Source: DASVEE01 sp036399695 (lineage in GTDB: Bacteria; Acidobacteriota; Thermoanaerobaculia; Gp7-AA8). Taken from it: a DNA stretch of 40,068 bases. The notes below the pieces were generated by a model. The model ran no database searches and was not told the origin of the DNA. It worked only from the letters and a program-made list of their open reading frames with translations. The stretch lies in contig DASWMP010000208.1 in the NCBI GenBank assembly GCA_036399695.1, positions 1 through 40,068 on the forward strand, given 5' to 3'. Below are positions 1 through 9,026 of the stretch, piece after piece. Both the position numbers and the translations under genes were made by a program. The first letter of the stretch is position 1. Each line of letters starts with the position of its first letter.

Positions 1-23
1 CCGCGGGCACGCTGGCATTCAAT

Positions 24-47
24 GTGGGACAGACACTCTTGTCTGTC
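24..47. repeat. Short palindromic repeat (GACAGACA hairpin), single arm
   Basis: GACAGACA (28-35) pairs with TGTCTGTC (40-47) across a 4-nt loop, preceded by GTGG. The same unit occurs twice, in inverted orientation, at 23182-23254. Here only one arm is visible; a partner may lie left of the window. It looks like a REP-type element. Bases 48-118 hold nothing else I can recognise. Confidence 0.6.
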
Positions 48-118
48 TGCGCCCGCAGGCGCCGGTTTCTAATCAGGCCATCAGAGTGTGTGCGCTCCGT
101 TTTGAGACACCCTCCGTT

Positions 119-137
119 CGCCACCGCACTCCGAGAT
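119..137 (-). repeat. Oriented 3'-end element (GGAGTGCGG family)
   Basis: This 19-base sequence is identical to 14576-14594. On the minus strand it reads ATCTCGGAGTGCGG and then TGGCG, immediately after the TGA stop of the 80-residue coiled-coil gene. Related copies follow hutU (12539-12586) and the amidohydrolase gene (26167-26205) in the same sense orientation. It probably forms an RNA hairpin at the 3' end, but the pairing arm is not clear in this copy. Confidence 0.5.
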
Positions 138-379
138 CAGAACGACGGCTCGAGCGAGTCTGCCGCCGCCTGGGCCCGTTCCTGCTCCAGCCGGGCGACC
201 CTGGCCCTGAGGTCGGCGAGGTCGGTGTGCATTTTTGTCAACTCGTCCTTCACCGCGTCCCGGGCGACTTCCTGCAGTTTGGCCGTGAGGCGGCCGAGCT
301 GTTCCTGCTGGAAGTTCGTCACCTTGCTGATCGAGTCGCCGAAGATGTCTTTGAGTAAGCCTTCAAATTCCTGAGCCAT
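137..379 (-). CDS. Small coiled-coil protein (UbiK/BMFP-like)
   Basis: This 80-residue soluble protein has no signal peptide. Residues 1-20 are amphipathic and residues 25-70 have the heptad pattern of a coiled coil (QEQLGRLTAKLQEVARD, then DLADLRARVARLEQERA). The shape recalls the BMFP/UbiK accessory-factor family, which has a short helical start and a C-terminal coiled coil of about 80 residues, but the similarity is architectural and the name is not secure. It lies 41 nt downstream of the giant TamB-Omp85 gene on the same strand and may be cotranscribed with it. No strong Shine-Dalgarno sequence precedes the ATG. A phasin-like or generic oligomerisation protein is the main alternative. Confidence 0.6.
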   Translation of the reverse strand: MAQEFEGLLKDIFGDSISKVTNFQQEQLGRLTAKLQEVARDAVKDELTKMHTDLADLRARVARLEQERAQAAADSLEPSF

Positions 380-420
380 AGCGTGGTGAAGGGCAGCAAG
401 TGGCGCGCCAGCGCCCCGCG

Positions 421-3400
421 CTAGAACGCGTAGCCGATGGTGAGGAAGTACGTGAACGCCTGCTCGTATTCGGTCGGCGCGCCGGTGATCGGGTGGACGG
501 CGGTTACACGCCGCTGAAGCGGCCAGCCGACGTCGAAACGGAGCGGTCCCACCGGGGATTCGTAGCGAACGCCGGCACCGACTCCGTAACGGAGGCGCTT
601 GAAGTCAATGGTGGTGTCGGCGTAGACGTTGCCGGCATCGGCGAACACCGTCCCGCCGAAGGTGCCGGCGATCGGGAAGCGGTACTCCGCGTTGAAGAGG
701 AACAGTCCGTTGCCGCCGAGAGGGATGACCTCGCCGATGTAGTTCCCGTCGTCGTCCTGGTCGCGGAAGAGCGTCTGCTTGCAGATGTCGAAGCCGTTGC
801 CGCCGCTCTGGAAGTCGCGCGGGTCGAGACAGAGCGAGCCGAGGAGGTCGAGCTCGAAGCCGCGGTGCGAGGTGTCGCCGCCGGCCACGAAGCGCTCCGA
901 CAGCGGAATCGCGCGATAGACACCGTCCTGCTTCGCCAGCGGCTTGATCAGGCCGCCACGCGCCGAGACGGCGAACGTCGAGCGCTGCGTCACCGGCAGG
1001 TACCAGGCGCCCTGGACGAAGCCCTTGAGGAACGACGTCTCCGAGGCGAACAGCGGGAAGGCGTATTCAACCGAGGCGCTGGTGAAGAAGCCGCGCCGTG
1101 GATTCAGTACGTCGTCCCGCTTGTCCCAGAAGAACGTCGGCGTGATGCTCGAGATCTGGATGTTGGCCAGCGAGCGGTCGAGGCCGGGGATCGGATCGGT
1201 CGGTGAATCGAGCGACTCGCAGACCGTTCCCTTGATGCAGTCGGAGATCTTGTAGTCGTAGCGCAGCGACCAGCGCGTGCGGTAGTTCGCGACCTTCGTC
1301 GCCTCGATGGAGGTGCCGCGCTGGCGGATGCGCGTCTGCGTGCGGGTGTTGTCGTCGCTCTGGTAGACCGTCACCTGCACCGGCACGTTCCAGGGGCCGA
1401 CGAACGGCTCGCGGTAGGTGAGGAAGAACTCGTTCTCTTTCGAGCTGTTGATCGCCTCGAGGCCGAGGAAGCGGCCGGTGCCGAAGAGGTTCCGGTGCGC
1501 GACCGCCGCTGTGATGCGCGGCGCGAACTTGTCCTCTTCCTCGTCGCGGTCGAGACGCGCACCGACCGAGCCCGAGACCGTGAGGTTGCGTCCCTCTTCG
1601 ACCGAGATGACGACGTTGCGGTCCGCCACGCTCGTGCCGCTCTGTTCCGGCTGCACGTCCACGCGGTTGAAGATGCCGAGCCGGTAGAGGTTGCGCTGCG
1701 CTTCGAGGATAGACGTGTAGCTGAATGGCTCACCGCTGTCGAGGTCCGCCTGCCGCAGGATGACCTCGTCGTTCGTGTACGTATTGCCGCGGACGATGAT
1801 CTCGCCGACCTCCACGCGCGGTCCTTCGGCGATGGTGTACGCGACGGTCGCCGACGTCAGGTCCTCGCTCGTCTGCACGCGCGGCGTCACCTGCACCTCG
1901 GCGTTGCCGCGGTCCGCGTAGTACGTCTGCAGCCGCACCTGATCCTCGCGCACGAGCTGCGGATTCAGCGGCTCACCGGTTTCGATCAGCAGCGCCGGCA
2001 GGTCGCCGGCGTTCACCTGTTCGGTACCTTCGATGCGCACGTCGCTCACGAGCGTCTGCACGCCTTCGTCGATGGGGAAGGTGACGGTGAGCTCGCCCGT
2101 GGCGTCGTTCGCCGCCACGACGGGGCTGGCCACGGTCGCGGTCGAAAAGCCTTGCAGGCGGTAATACGACTCGAGCGAGTCGCGGTCGCCGGTGAGCTGC
2201 TCGCGCGTGATGCCGGTCGGGCGGCGCAGGATCGAGGCGAGCAGTCTGCGGAACCCGCCGCTCGGCGAGGTCGCCACGACGCGTCCCAACTCCTTGTCCG
2301 GCACCTTCAGGTTGCCGGTGAAGTCGACGTCGGTGAGGCGGTAGCGCGGCCCGGGGTTGACGTTGAACGTCGTGACCCAGGTATCGCCCACGAGAGCGCT
2401 CTCGGTATCGACGGCGGCGTTGAAGTGGCCGCGCTGCTGGTACGAACGGGTGATGTTCTCCGCCGCCCGGTCGATGGCGTCTTCGCTGTACTCCGCTTCG
2501 CGGCGGCGGAAGGGGAGGAGGCGGCGGACGTCGCTGCGATCGACGCCCGTGACTTCGACGCGCACCTTCGGTCCGGCCTCCACCTTGTAGCGGAGGGTCA
2601 CGGCTTTCGTCGCTTCGTCGTAGGTATGGCCGAGGAAGTCGACGTCGGCGCGGCGGTGCTCTTCGCGGATGAGATGCGTGCGGATGCGGTCGGCGTCGCG
2701 GCGCGCCTGCTCGAGGTTGAACGTCGAGCCGGGCTTGCGGCGCATCTGGTCGATGAGCGTCTCGGGCGTGAACGGCGCCGGCTCGCCTTCGATGATCACG
2801 TTTGCGATCTTCGCCTGCGGTCCGGGCACGACGTGGAACGTGACGCTGGCGAGGCTGCGCTCGCGATCGAACGTCGTCTCCGGATCGACCGTGGCTTCGA
2901 GGTAGCCGTCCTGTTGCAGCCGTTCCTGGATCGTGGTGGCGCTGTCGTCGACGGCATTGAGGGAGAGGACCTCGCCGGTGCGCACCTGCACGCCGCGGTC
3001 GACGCGCGTGCCGCGCGGCAGTCCTTCGTAGACGATGTCGCCGACGCGGAAGACCAGGAAGAGCGAGAACGTGAGGTTGACGCCGGTGGGTGTGTCGCCG
3101 GCATCGACGCGGATGTCGCGGAAGTTGCCGGTGGCGAAGAGATTCTTGATCGACGACTGCAGCTCGCGGACCGAGAGCGGCTCGCCTGCCTTCACGGTGA
3201 CGTACTGGCCGAGGTTGGAGATGTCGAAGCGGCCGTCGGCGTGGAACTGGATCGTGGCGATCGGGCGGCCGGCGGTGGCCGCGGGAGTGACGGTGGTGGT
3301 CGGCGGCGCCGGGACGATGGGCGTCGTCGTCTCGGTCGATTCGTCGCGGCGCAGCGTGGCGAACGAGGACAAGCGCTCGTCGACGGCGCCCCAGGTCCAG

Positions 3401-6400
3401 CGGCCGTTGTAGCGGCGGCGGAAGCGGGCGTCGATGCGGTACTCGTCGTCGGCATCGCGGGTGAGCTGGAGCGTCCAGTCGCGGTTGACGATCCACTCCA
3501 CCGCCTGGCTGCTGTCGTGGCTATCGAGGTAATAGACGACGAGCACGCGCACGTCGTCGGAGACACGCTGCGCGAACGACACCTTCGGTCCGGCGCCGGC
3601 GCTCGTTTCGAGGAGGCCCGGATCGTAGGAGAACGATTCGGCGAACGGCAGGAGCTGCGAGCCGAGGAGCGAACCGAGGCTCTGGAAGAGGAGCGACTGG
3701 CCGACGAGTGACGCGCTCGCGCCTGCCGCGCCGTTGCGGCCTGTGAGGCCGCCGAGGCCGAGCAGCGAGAAGAGCGTGATGTCGCTGGCGGGGGGGTCGC
3801 TCGTGATCGTCGGGACGATGCGGTCGATCGTGCCGGTGATGTTGATCGTCAGGTCGATCGGGCCCGCTTCCAGTTCGGAGATGCCACCGGAGACGCGTCC
3901 TTCCAGCGTGACGTCGAAGTAGGGATCGATGCGGAAGGGATTCTGGAACTCGATGGTGCCGCGGGCAACGTTGTAGTCGACGTTCTGGAAGCGGACCGTG
4001 CCCCCTTCATTCAGCGTGACCTCGCCGAGGATGATCGGGTTGGCGAGCGTGCCGGTGACGTCGAGCTGTGCGCTGCCTGTGACGTCGGCGATGTTGTTGC
4101 GCACGGCGAGCGTGTTCGGCGCGTTGACGCGCAGCCGCAGGTCGACGCGCTCCTGCCAGCCCGCGCTCGTGATCGGGGCGATGCCGCGGCGCGAGAGGAT
4201 CACATTGAGCAGCGACTGGCGGAAATCGAAGTCGCGGAAGTAGAGCGCGCGCGTGACGTCGACGTCGCCGGTGATGGCCAGCCGTTCGAGGCTGCCGCTC
4301 ACCAGCAGGTTGAAGTCGCCTTCCACCGTCAGGCCTTCGAAGTAGCGCACCGCCACCTCGGTCCCCTGCACGGTGATGCGCACGCGATCCGGCGTGAGCC
4401 CCTGCACCGTGATGAAGCCGCCGAGGACCACGCGGCCGCCGCCGAGCGTGGCCTGCACCGATTCGATGTTGATGCGGTTGCCGTCGAAGACGACGCGGCC
4501 GTTCACGTCGTCGATCGTCTGCGGGAAGCCGGAGAAGCGGAACTCCGCGTTGTGGATGTCGGCGTAGCCCGTCACGCTCGGTGCCGCGAGCGTGCCACGC
4601 GCCGTGGCCGTCACGTCGAAGCGGCCGTCGGCCCTGAGATCGGGCACGAAGAGCTGCAGCAGCGCCGCCTGGACCGTGCCGCTCACGTCGAGGTTGATGG
4701 CTTTGTTGCCGATGAGGCTCACGTCGCCCGTGACGCTGAAGGTGGAGTCGGTGCTCTGCAGCGAGACCGATTCGAGGATGACGCGGCCGTCGCGCAACGT
4801 GAAGCGGAGCGGCTGCGCGGCCACGAGCGGATGGCCGGCCACCGCGAGGTTGAACGTCGGCGCCGAGCCTTCGACGACCAGCGCGCTGATGTCGTTGAGC
4901 CGTCCGCCAAGCTTGAGGTCCAGGACGAGGTTGCCGGTGGCCGGGATGCTGGCCGTCTGCGGCGCGAGGGCGAGCAGACGGGCCACGTCCGTGACGGTGA
5001 TGCGCACCAGGCCGTCGACCGCCAGGTTCTCGCCGACGACACCTTCACCTTCGATCGTGGCGATGTCGGCGATGCCGCCGCGCACGATGAGGCGTCCGCC
5101 ACGGATGGCCACGTAGAGCGACGGCGGAGGCGTTCCTTCCGGCAGCTTCAGTCCGCGGATCGTGGCGCCGGTCAGCGTCGCTTCGACGACGAGCTCGGGG
5201 TTGTCGAATGTGCCGGCGCCGGTCGAATTCAGCGTGATCGTGCCGCCGAGGAGATCGCGCAGTGTGCTCAGAAGGCCGATCCTCGACAGGTCGATCGAGG
5301 AGGACTGGATCGTGTAGTTGAAACGCTCGTTCGTGAGGTCGATCTCCGCCTCGCCGCGGATCTCGCCGGCGGCGGCCTGCACCAGCAGGTTCGTCGCGCG
5401 GACGCGTCCCTCGGTGAAGCGGATGTCGGCGCTGGCGAGGTCGATCGGCTCGCCGAACGCGGTGCCCTGCCGCACGACGATGCTGCCTTCACCTTCGAGC
5501 GCGTCTTTCGGTCCGGTGAGGTGCAGCTTGCCGGTGAGCTGGCCGGTGACCGGGAGGTCGGTGAAGTCGAGGAACCTGGCGATGTCCTCGACCGGGAAGT
5601 TGCGGGCGTCGATGTCGAGGTCGAGCGCGAAGTTGCCGTCGCCCGGCTGCCAGGTGACGTCGCCGGCAAGGCGGAGCGACGCATCGCCGCGATTGATCGT
5701 CAGGCCGGCGAAGGTGACGCGTCCGGATTCAGGCGTGCCGGTCACGACGAGGTTCCCGGTGGCCAGTCCGGGTCCGATCTCCAGCTCCAGGCCGACTGCT
5801 TCCATCGCCCGTTGCGCCGGGTAGTTCGTCGCGGCCACGGCGATGTCGAAGACCGGTCCGGCGCCGGTCTCCGGGAACTTCAGCGTGCCGGTGAGCTCGA
5901 GCCGTCCTCCGCCGAGCGTGAAGACGGCGCGGTCGAACTTCAGCGTGCTGTTCGGACCGTCGTACTGCAGGTCGATGGCGGCGTCGCCGAGGAGGATGTT
6001 GTTGTACTGCACCTGCGAGCCGTCGACGTGCGCGGCGACGCGCGGCGCTTCGATCGGACCGGTGATGCTGCCGGTGATCTTGCCGCTGCCGCCGAAGCCG
6101 AGCAGCGTGAAGTCGTTCTTGCCGGCGGACTGCGCGAAGTTCACGGCGATGCGGTCGAGCTCCGAGAAGTCGCGGCTGTCGATCGCCAGCTTCAGGTCTG
6201 TGACGACCCCTTCGATCTTCAGCTTGCCGGTGGCGCTGATGTGCGACTGGTCGGTGTCGAGCTCCAGGCTGCGGAAGGTGACGACGCCGTTGTCGAGCGC
6301 GAAGTTCGTGTTGCCGGCGACGCCGATCGGATAGCGCGCGTCGGAGAAGGCCACCGCGTTCTTCGCGAGGCGCGCCGTCCCCTCGCCCGCACCCTCGAGG

Positions 6401-7653
6401 ATCTTCTCCTTGTTCCAGCGGTAGGTGAGCGCGCCCGTCGCCGCGGCGCGCAGGCCGGTCTTCTCGACGCCCCAGTCCGAGAAGAGGTGCTCGATGGAGA
6501 TGCCGTTGTAGCGGAGGTCGACCGTCATCGGGTAGGGCTCGGCGAACTGCGAGAGGACGTAGTGCGCCTTGATCCCGCCGCCGCCGTAGCGTGCGTCGTC
6601 GACGTCGACCACGGCACGGTTGCCCGTGACGTTGAGCTTTCCTTTGACGTTCGTCAGCTCGTACGTGTCGGCGGCGAGGCGCGACGAGACCCAGCCGCCC
6701 GTGAGGTTGAAGTCGCCCGACTTGCCGCGTAGCCGCGTGTCGAGCGCAACGTCCCCTTCGAGCGGCAGCTCTACTTTGAAAATCTCCTGGATGCGCGGCA
6801 GGCCGACGCGCGACGTGATGCGCAGGTCGTAGACCGCTTCGGTGAGCGGATCGAGCTTGCCGGAGACGAACGCTTCGATGCCGCGCCCTTTGAGGGCGAT
6901 CGACTGCAGCGCGAGCACGCCGGGCGTGTAGCGGAAGCCGCCGCGCAGGTCGACGTCGAAGGGGACGTACTCCTGCAGCCGCAGGCGCACGAGCGGGCTG
7001 TTCATGATGCCGGCGTACAGCCCTTCCTTCGTCGTTACGGTGATCTCGGAGGCGATCTTCGTCGCCACCGCTTCGATGTCGTGCTTGCGGTCGAGGAAGG
7101 AGAACTGGCCGCCGGTGATGAACAGTTTGTCGAGCTCGACGCGCACGAACTCGAAGGAGCGCTTCGGCCCCGTCTTCCACTGCGGGAAGTTGTGCGTGCC
7201 GTCCGGGAAGACTTCGAAGAAGAGTTGCGGGTCGCGGATGTCGACGCGGCCGACGCTCAGCTCGCGGCGCAGGAACGATTCGACGCCGCCGCTGATCTCG
7301 ACCTGGCGCACGGTGGCGAAGTAGCGCGCCTTCCCGCCGGGGGCGTTGGCGATGCGCAGGTCGTCGAGGACGACGCGCAACGGTTTGCCCTGGATGATGC
7401 GCACGGAGCGGATCGTGACCTCGCGGCCGAGTCGCGATTCGAGCGTGATCTCGATCCTTTTGCGGATGGTCTCGGCGAAGCTCTCGGTGCCGACGTACCA
7501 CCAGCCGGTGCCGAGGGTCAGGAAGAGCAGGAGCGTGCCGCCGCCGACGAGCCAGAAGAGCGCACGGAGACAGCCCCACATCGGGCCGCGCCGCTGACGC
7601 TGGCGGGCCGTGAGATGGTGGTGTCCCGGTTCTTTCTCCTGCTCTGCGTCCAT
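421..7653 (-). CDS. TamB-POTRA-Omp85 (BamA/TamA-like) single-chain envelope protein
   Basis: One uninterrupted 2410-residue reading frame. Residues 1-25 are cytosolic and basic, and residues about 26-52 form one membrane anchor. To about residue 1411 it is a TamB/AsmA-like repetitive beta protein whose C-terminal part matches the TamB (DUF490) domain. A Thr/Pro-rich linker follows at about 1440-1460. I count seven POTRA-like units (about 1465-2010), each starting with a pattern such as VGEIIVRGN and ending in a V-x-x-G-P type turn. Residues about 2015-2410 are an Omp85 beta barrel with the terminal aromatic residue (YAF) typical of outer-membrane proteins. In known systems TamB spans the periplasm and TamA or BamA, with 3 or 5 POTRAs, inserts outer-membrane proteins; here the two are fused. 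It probably acts in outer-membrane protein insertion or lipid transfer between membranes. A separate bamA elsewhere in the genome is expected. Confidence 0.88.
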   Translation of the reverse strand: MDAEQEKEPGHHHLTARQRQRRGPMWGCLRALFWLVGGGTLLLFLTLGTGWWYVGTESFAETIRKRIEITLESRLGREVTIRSVRIIQGKPLRVVLDDLRIANAPGGKARYFATVRQVEISGGVESFLRRELSVGRVDIRDPQLFFEVFPDGTHNFPQWKTGPKRSFEFVRVELDKLFITGGQFSFLDRKHDIEAVATKIASEITVTTKEGLYAGIMNSPLVRLRLQEYVPFDVDLRGGFRYTPGVLALQSIALKGRGIEAFVSGKLDPLTEAVYDLRITSRVGLPRIQEIFKVELPLEGDVALDTRLRGKSGDFNLTGGWVSSRLAADTYELTNVKGKLNVTGNRAVVDVDDARYGGGGIKAHYVLSQFAEPYPMTVDLRYNGISIEHLFSDWGVEKTGLRAAATGALTYRWNKEKILEGAGEGTARLAKNAVAFSDARYPIGVAGNTNFALDNGVVTFRSLELDTDQSHISATGKLKIEGVVTDLKLAIDSRDFSELDRIAVNFAQSAGKNDFTLLGFGGSGKITGSITGPIEAPRVAAHVDGSQVQYNNILLGDAAIDLQYDGPNSTLKFDRAVFTLGGGRLELTGTLKFPETGAGPVFDIAVAATNYPAQRAMEAVGLELEIGPGLATGNLVVTGTPESGRVTFAGLTINRGDASLRLAGDVTWQPGDGNFALDLDIDARNFPVEDIARFLDFTDLPVTGQLTGKLHLTGPKDALEGEGSIVVRQGTAFGEPIDLASADIRFTEGRVRATNLLVQAAAGEIRGEAEIDLTNERFNYTIQSSSIDLSRIGLLSTLRDLLGGTITLNSTGAGTFDNPELVVEATLTGATIRGLKLPEGTPPPSLYVAIRGGRLIVRGGIADIATIEGEGVVGENLAVDGLVRITVTDVARLLALAPQTASIPATGNLVLDLKLGGRLNDISALVVEGSAPTFNLAVAGHPLVAAQPLRFTLRDGRVILESVSLQSTDSTFSVTGDVSLIGNKAINLDVSGTVQAALLQLFVPDLRADGRFDVTATARGTLAAPSVTGYADIHNAEFRFSGFPQTIDDVNGRVVFDGNRINIESVQATLGGGRVVLGGFITVQGLTPDRVRITVQGTEVAVRYFEGLTVEGDFNLLVSGSLERLAITGDVDVTRALYFRDFDFRQSLLNVILSRRGIAPITSAGWQERVDLRLRVNAPNTLAVRNNIADVTGSAQLDVTGTLANPIILGEVTLNEGGTVRFQNVDYNVARGTIEFQNPFRIDPYFDVTLEGRVSGGISELEAGPIDLTINITGTIDRIVPTITSDPPASDITLFSLLGLGGLTGRNGAAGASASLVGQSLLFQSLGSLLGSQLLPFAESFSYDPGLLETSAGAGPKVSFAQRVSDDVRVLVVYYLDSHDSSQAVEWIVNRDWTLQLTRDADDEYRIDARFRRRYNGRWTWGAVDERLSSFATLRRDESTETTTPIVPAPPTTTVTPAATAGRPIATIQFHADGRFDISNLGQYVTVKAGEPLSVRELQSSIKNLFATGNFRDIRVDAGDTPTGVNLTFSLFLVFRVGDIVYEGLPRGTRVDRGVQVRTGEVLSLNAVDDSATTIQERLQQDGYLEATVDPETTFDRERSLASVTFHVVPGPQAKIANVIIEGEPAPFTPETLIDQMRRKPGSTFNLEQARRDADRIRTHLIREEHRRADVDFLGHTYDEATKAVTLRYKVEAGPKVRVEVTGVDRSDVRRLLPFRRREAEYSEDAIDRAAENITRSYQQRGHFNAAVDTESALVGDTWVTTFNVNPGPRYRLTDVDFTGNLKVPDKELGRVVATSPSGGFRRLLASILRRPTGITREQLTGDRDSLESYYRLQGFSTATVASPVVAANDATGELTVTFPIDEGVQTLVSDVRIEGTEQVNAGDLPALLIETGEPLNPQLVREDQVRLQTYYADRGNAEVQVTPRVQTSEDLTSATVAYTIAEGPRVEVGEIIVRGNTYTNDEVILRQADLDSGEPFSYTSILEAQRNLYRLGIFNRVDVQPEQSGTSVADRNVVISVEEGRNLTVSGSVGARLDRDEEEDKFAPRITAAVAHRNLFGTGRFLGLEAINSSKENEFFLTYREPFVGPWNVPVQVTVYQSDDNTRTQTRIRQRGTSIEATKVANYRTRWSLRYDYKISDCIKGTVCESLDSPTDPIPGLDRSLANIQISSITPTFFWDKRDDVLNPRRGFFTSASVEYAFPLFASETSFLKGFVQGAWYLPVTQRSTFAVSARGGLIKPLAKQDGVYRAIPLSERFVAGGDTSHRGFELDLLGSLCLDPRDFQSGGNGFDICKQTLFRDQDDDGNYIGEVIPLGGNGLFLFNAEYRFPIAGTFGGTVFADAGNVYADTTIDFKRLRYGVGAGVRYESPVGPLRFDVGWPLQRRVTAVHPITGAPTEYEQAFTYFLTIGYAF

Positions 7654-7680
7654 TCGGGAAAATCGCTACGGTGCAGCTTG

Positions 7681-8976
7681 CTAACCGCGAGCCATGAGGA
7701 AGAGGTCGCGGAGGTTGTTACCTGTCGGCGCAATCATAATCGGCTCACCGACTTGCGCGGCGATGGTGTATGAATCGGAGCCGGCCAGGGCACGGGCGAT
7801 TTCGTCGCCGTCGTGGGTCCCGGGGAGCCGGGGGAGGAAGATGCCGGCTGCGCCGCTGTTGCCGTCCACGCCGTCTGAGCTGGCGAAGAGGGCCTGGAAG
7901 GCGTTGTCCGTTGCTGGTTGTCCCTTGTCCGTGCTGCGCTGCGCCGAGAGCTGGCGGATGAATCTGAGGGCCAGTTCGCTGCAGCGGCCTCCTCGGCCGG
8001 TGCCGGTTTTGACGACCGTGGGCTCGCCGCCGGCGATGAGGACTTCGCCTTCACGCAGCGTGGCCGTGCGCGCGGCCAGCGCGGCTGCCGTGGCTTCGAC
8101 GTCTCCTTCGAGCTGACCTTCCCAACGCACCGCGATGCCTCCCGCCTCTTCGACCAGCTTCGCGGCCGCGGCGGTGAGCGTGCCGTTGTCCGCGAGCAGA
8201 TGTGACTCGGCGTAGCCAACAACCGGCAGGGCCATTTGATCGCGGAGCTTCGTCACGATGTGGTCACAGTCGATCCTTCGAAGGATGTGGATGGCCTCGT
8301 CGAGGGTGGTGTCGTCCGGGAGCGTGGGGCCGGAGGCGATGTCGGAGAGGGCGCCGGCGGAAACGTCCGAATAGAGCAGAGTGATCGCGCGGCCGCGGAC
8401 CCGCGCCGCGAGCTTGCCCCCTTTGATCGCGGAGAGCCGCTTGCGCACGGTGTTGATCTCGCGGATGGGGAGGCCGGCGTCGATGAGACGGCGGTTGGTG
8501 TCAGTGATCTCGTGCTCGGTGAATGGCGGCAGCGGAACTTCCACGCAGGCGGAGCCGCCGCCGGAGATGAGGAAGATGATGTTCTCCTGGCGGTCGACAA
8601 ACGCGAGCAGGGCTCTGCCCGCGGCGAATGAGGCGGGCGTGATCTGTGGGTGACCGCCCTGGTGCACCGAGTGAGAGACGATGGGACCAATGGGACCGAT
8701 AGGACCAATGGTCAAATCGGCGGAGCCATCTGTCTCATCTCTCCCATAGGTCCCATCGTGCCCGCGCGGCGCACCGGCATATCCCTCCGGCACCGCAATG
8801 AACACCTCACCGGCGGGCGCGAGCCCCTGCACCATCCCCACCGCGCACTTGCCAATCGCCACGACCGCCGGCGCACCCCCCGGAGATCGGAAACCGGAAA
8901 TCCGAAACCGCTTCATCACCTCCACCGGCGCACATTGCGCCAGCGCTGTGAGATAGATCGCTTTGAGGTCCACCAC
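7681..8976 (-). CDS. Glycerate 2-kinase (DUF4147/MOFRL family)
   Basis: This 431-residue protein is a class II glycerate kinase, which phosphorylates D-glycerate with ATP to 2-phosphoglycerate in the cytosol. Family marks visible are LISGGGSA, NTVRKRLSAIKGGKLA, SDVSAGALSDIASGPT, a C-terminal GGEPTV, and a final PTGNNLRDL. The start is GTG at 8974-8976, six bases after a -10-like GATAAT. Two stretches look inserted: residues about 72-105 (with a GPIGPIGPI run, encoded by an inverted repeat) and about 345-360 (STDKGQPATDN, encoded by a short tandem sequence). Both keep the frame and avoid the recognisable motifs, so the enzyme may still be active. It lies 27 nt upstream of the TamB-Omp85 gene on the same strand. 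Confidence 0.87.
   Translation of the reverse strand: MVDLKAIYLTALAQCAPVEVMKRFRISGFRSPGGAPAVVAIGKCAVGMVQGLAPAGEVFIAVPEGYAGAPRGHDGTYGRDETDGSADLTIGPIGPIGPIVSHSVHQGGHPQITPASFAAGRALLAFVDRQENIIFLISGGGSACVEVPLPPFTEHEITDTNRRLIDAGLPIREINTVRKRLSAIKGGKLAARVRGRAITLLYSDVSAGALSDIASGPTLPDDTTLDEAIHILRRIDCDHIVTKLRDQMALPVVGYAESHLLADNGTLTAAAAKLVEEAGGIAVRWEGQLEGDVEATAAALAARTATLREGEVLIAGGEPTVVKTGTGRGGRCSELALRFIRQLSAQRSTDKGQPATDNAFQALFASSDGVDGNSGAAGIFLPRLPGTHDGDEIARALAGSDSYTIAAQVGEPIMIAPTGNNLRDLFLMARG
8679..8759. repeat. Inverted repeat with tandem arms, inside the glycerate kinase gene
   Basis: The left arm ACGATGGGACCAATGGGA (8679-8696) matches the reverse complement of the right arm (8742-8759) at 17 of 18 bases. 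The left arm continues as a short tandem of GGGACC-type units (about 8681-8710), which encodes the isoleucine-proline-glycine run. The whole element stays in frame in the kinase gene. Its architecture matches the elements at 10708-10804 and 31452-31573, although the sequences are unrelated. Confidence 0.75.
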
Positions 8977-8982
8977 CCCCCG

Positions 8983-8988
8983 ATTATC
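8983..8988 (-). promoter_or_regulatory. -10-like hexamer of the glycerate kinase gene
   Basis: On the minus strand GATAAT ends six bases before the GTG start at 8976, so transcription would begin at or near the start codon and give a leaderless mRNA. No convincing -35 box is visible. Six other genes in this window show the same spacing. Confidence 0.5.
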
Positions 8989-9026
8989 CTTGCGCCACCG
9001 TCAACCGGCCACCGACCACACAAACG

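Noticed and set aside
1495..3711. Long plus-strand frame (738 residues) opposite the TamB-Omp85 gene, and a similar one at 4552-6732
   Set aside because: Composition is Arg/Ala/Asp/Val-rich without domains; such frames are expected opposite a GC-rich coding strand. The minus-strand protein has clear domains.
8663..8720. Collagen-like Gly-Pro-Ile domain in the glycerate kinase
   Set aside because: Only three or four repeats, within an inverted-repeat insertion; far too short for a collagen helix.
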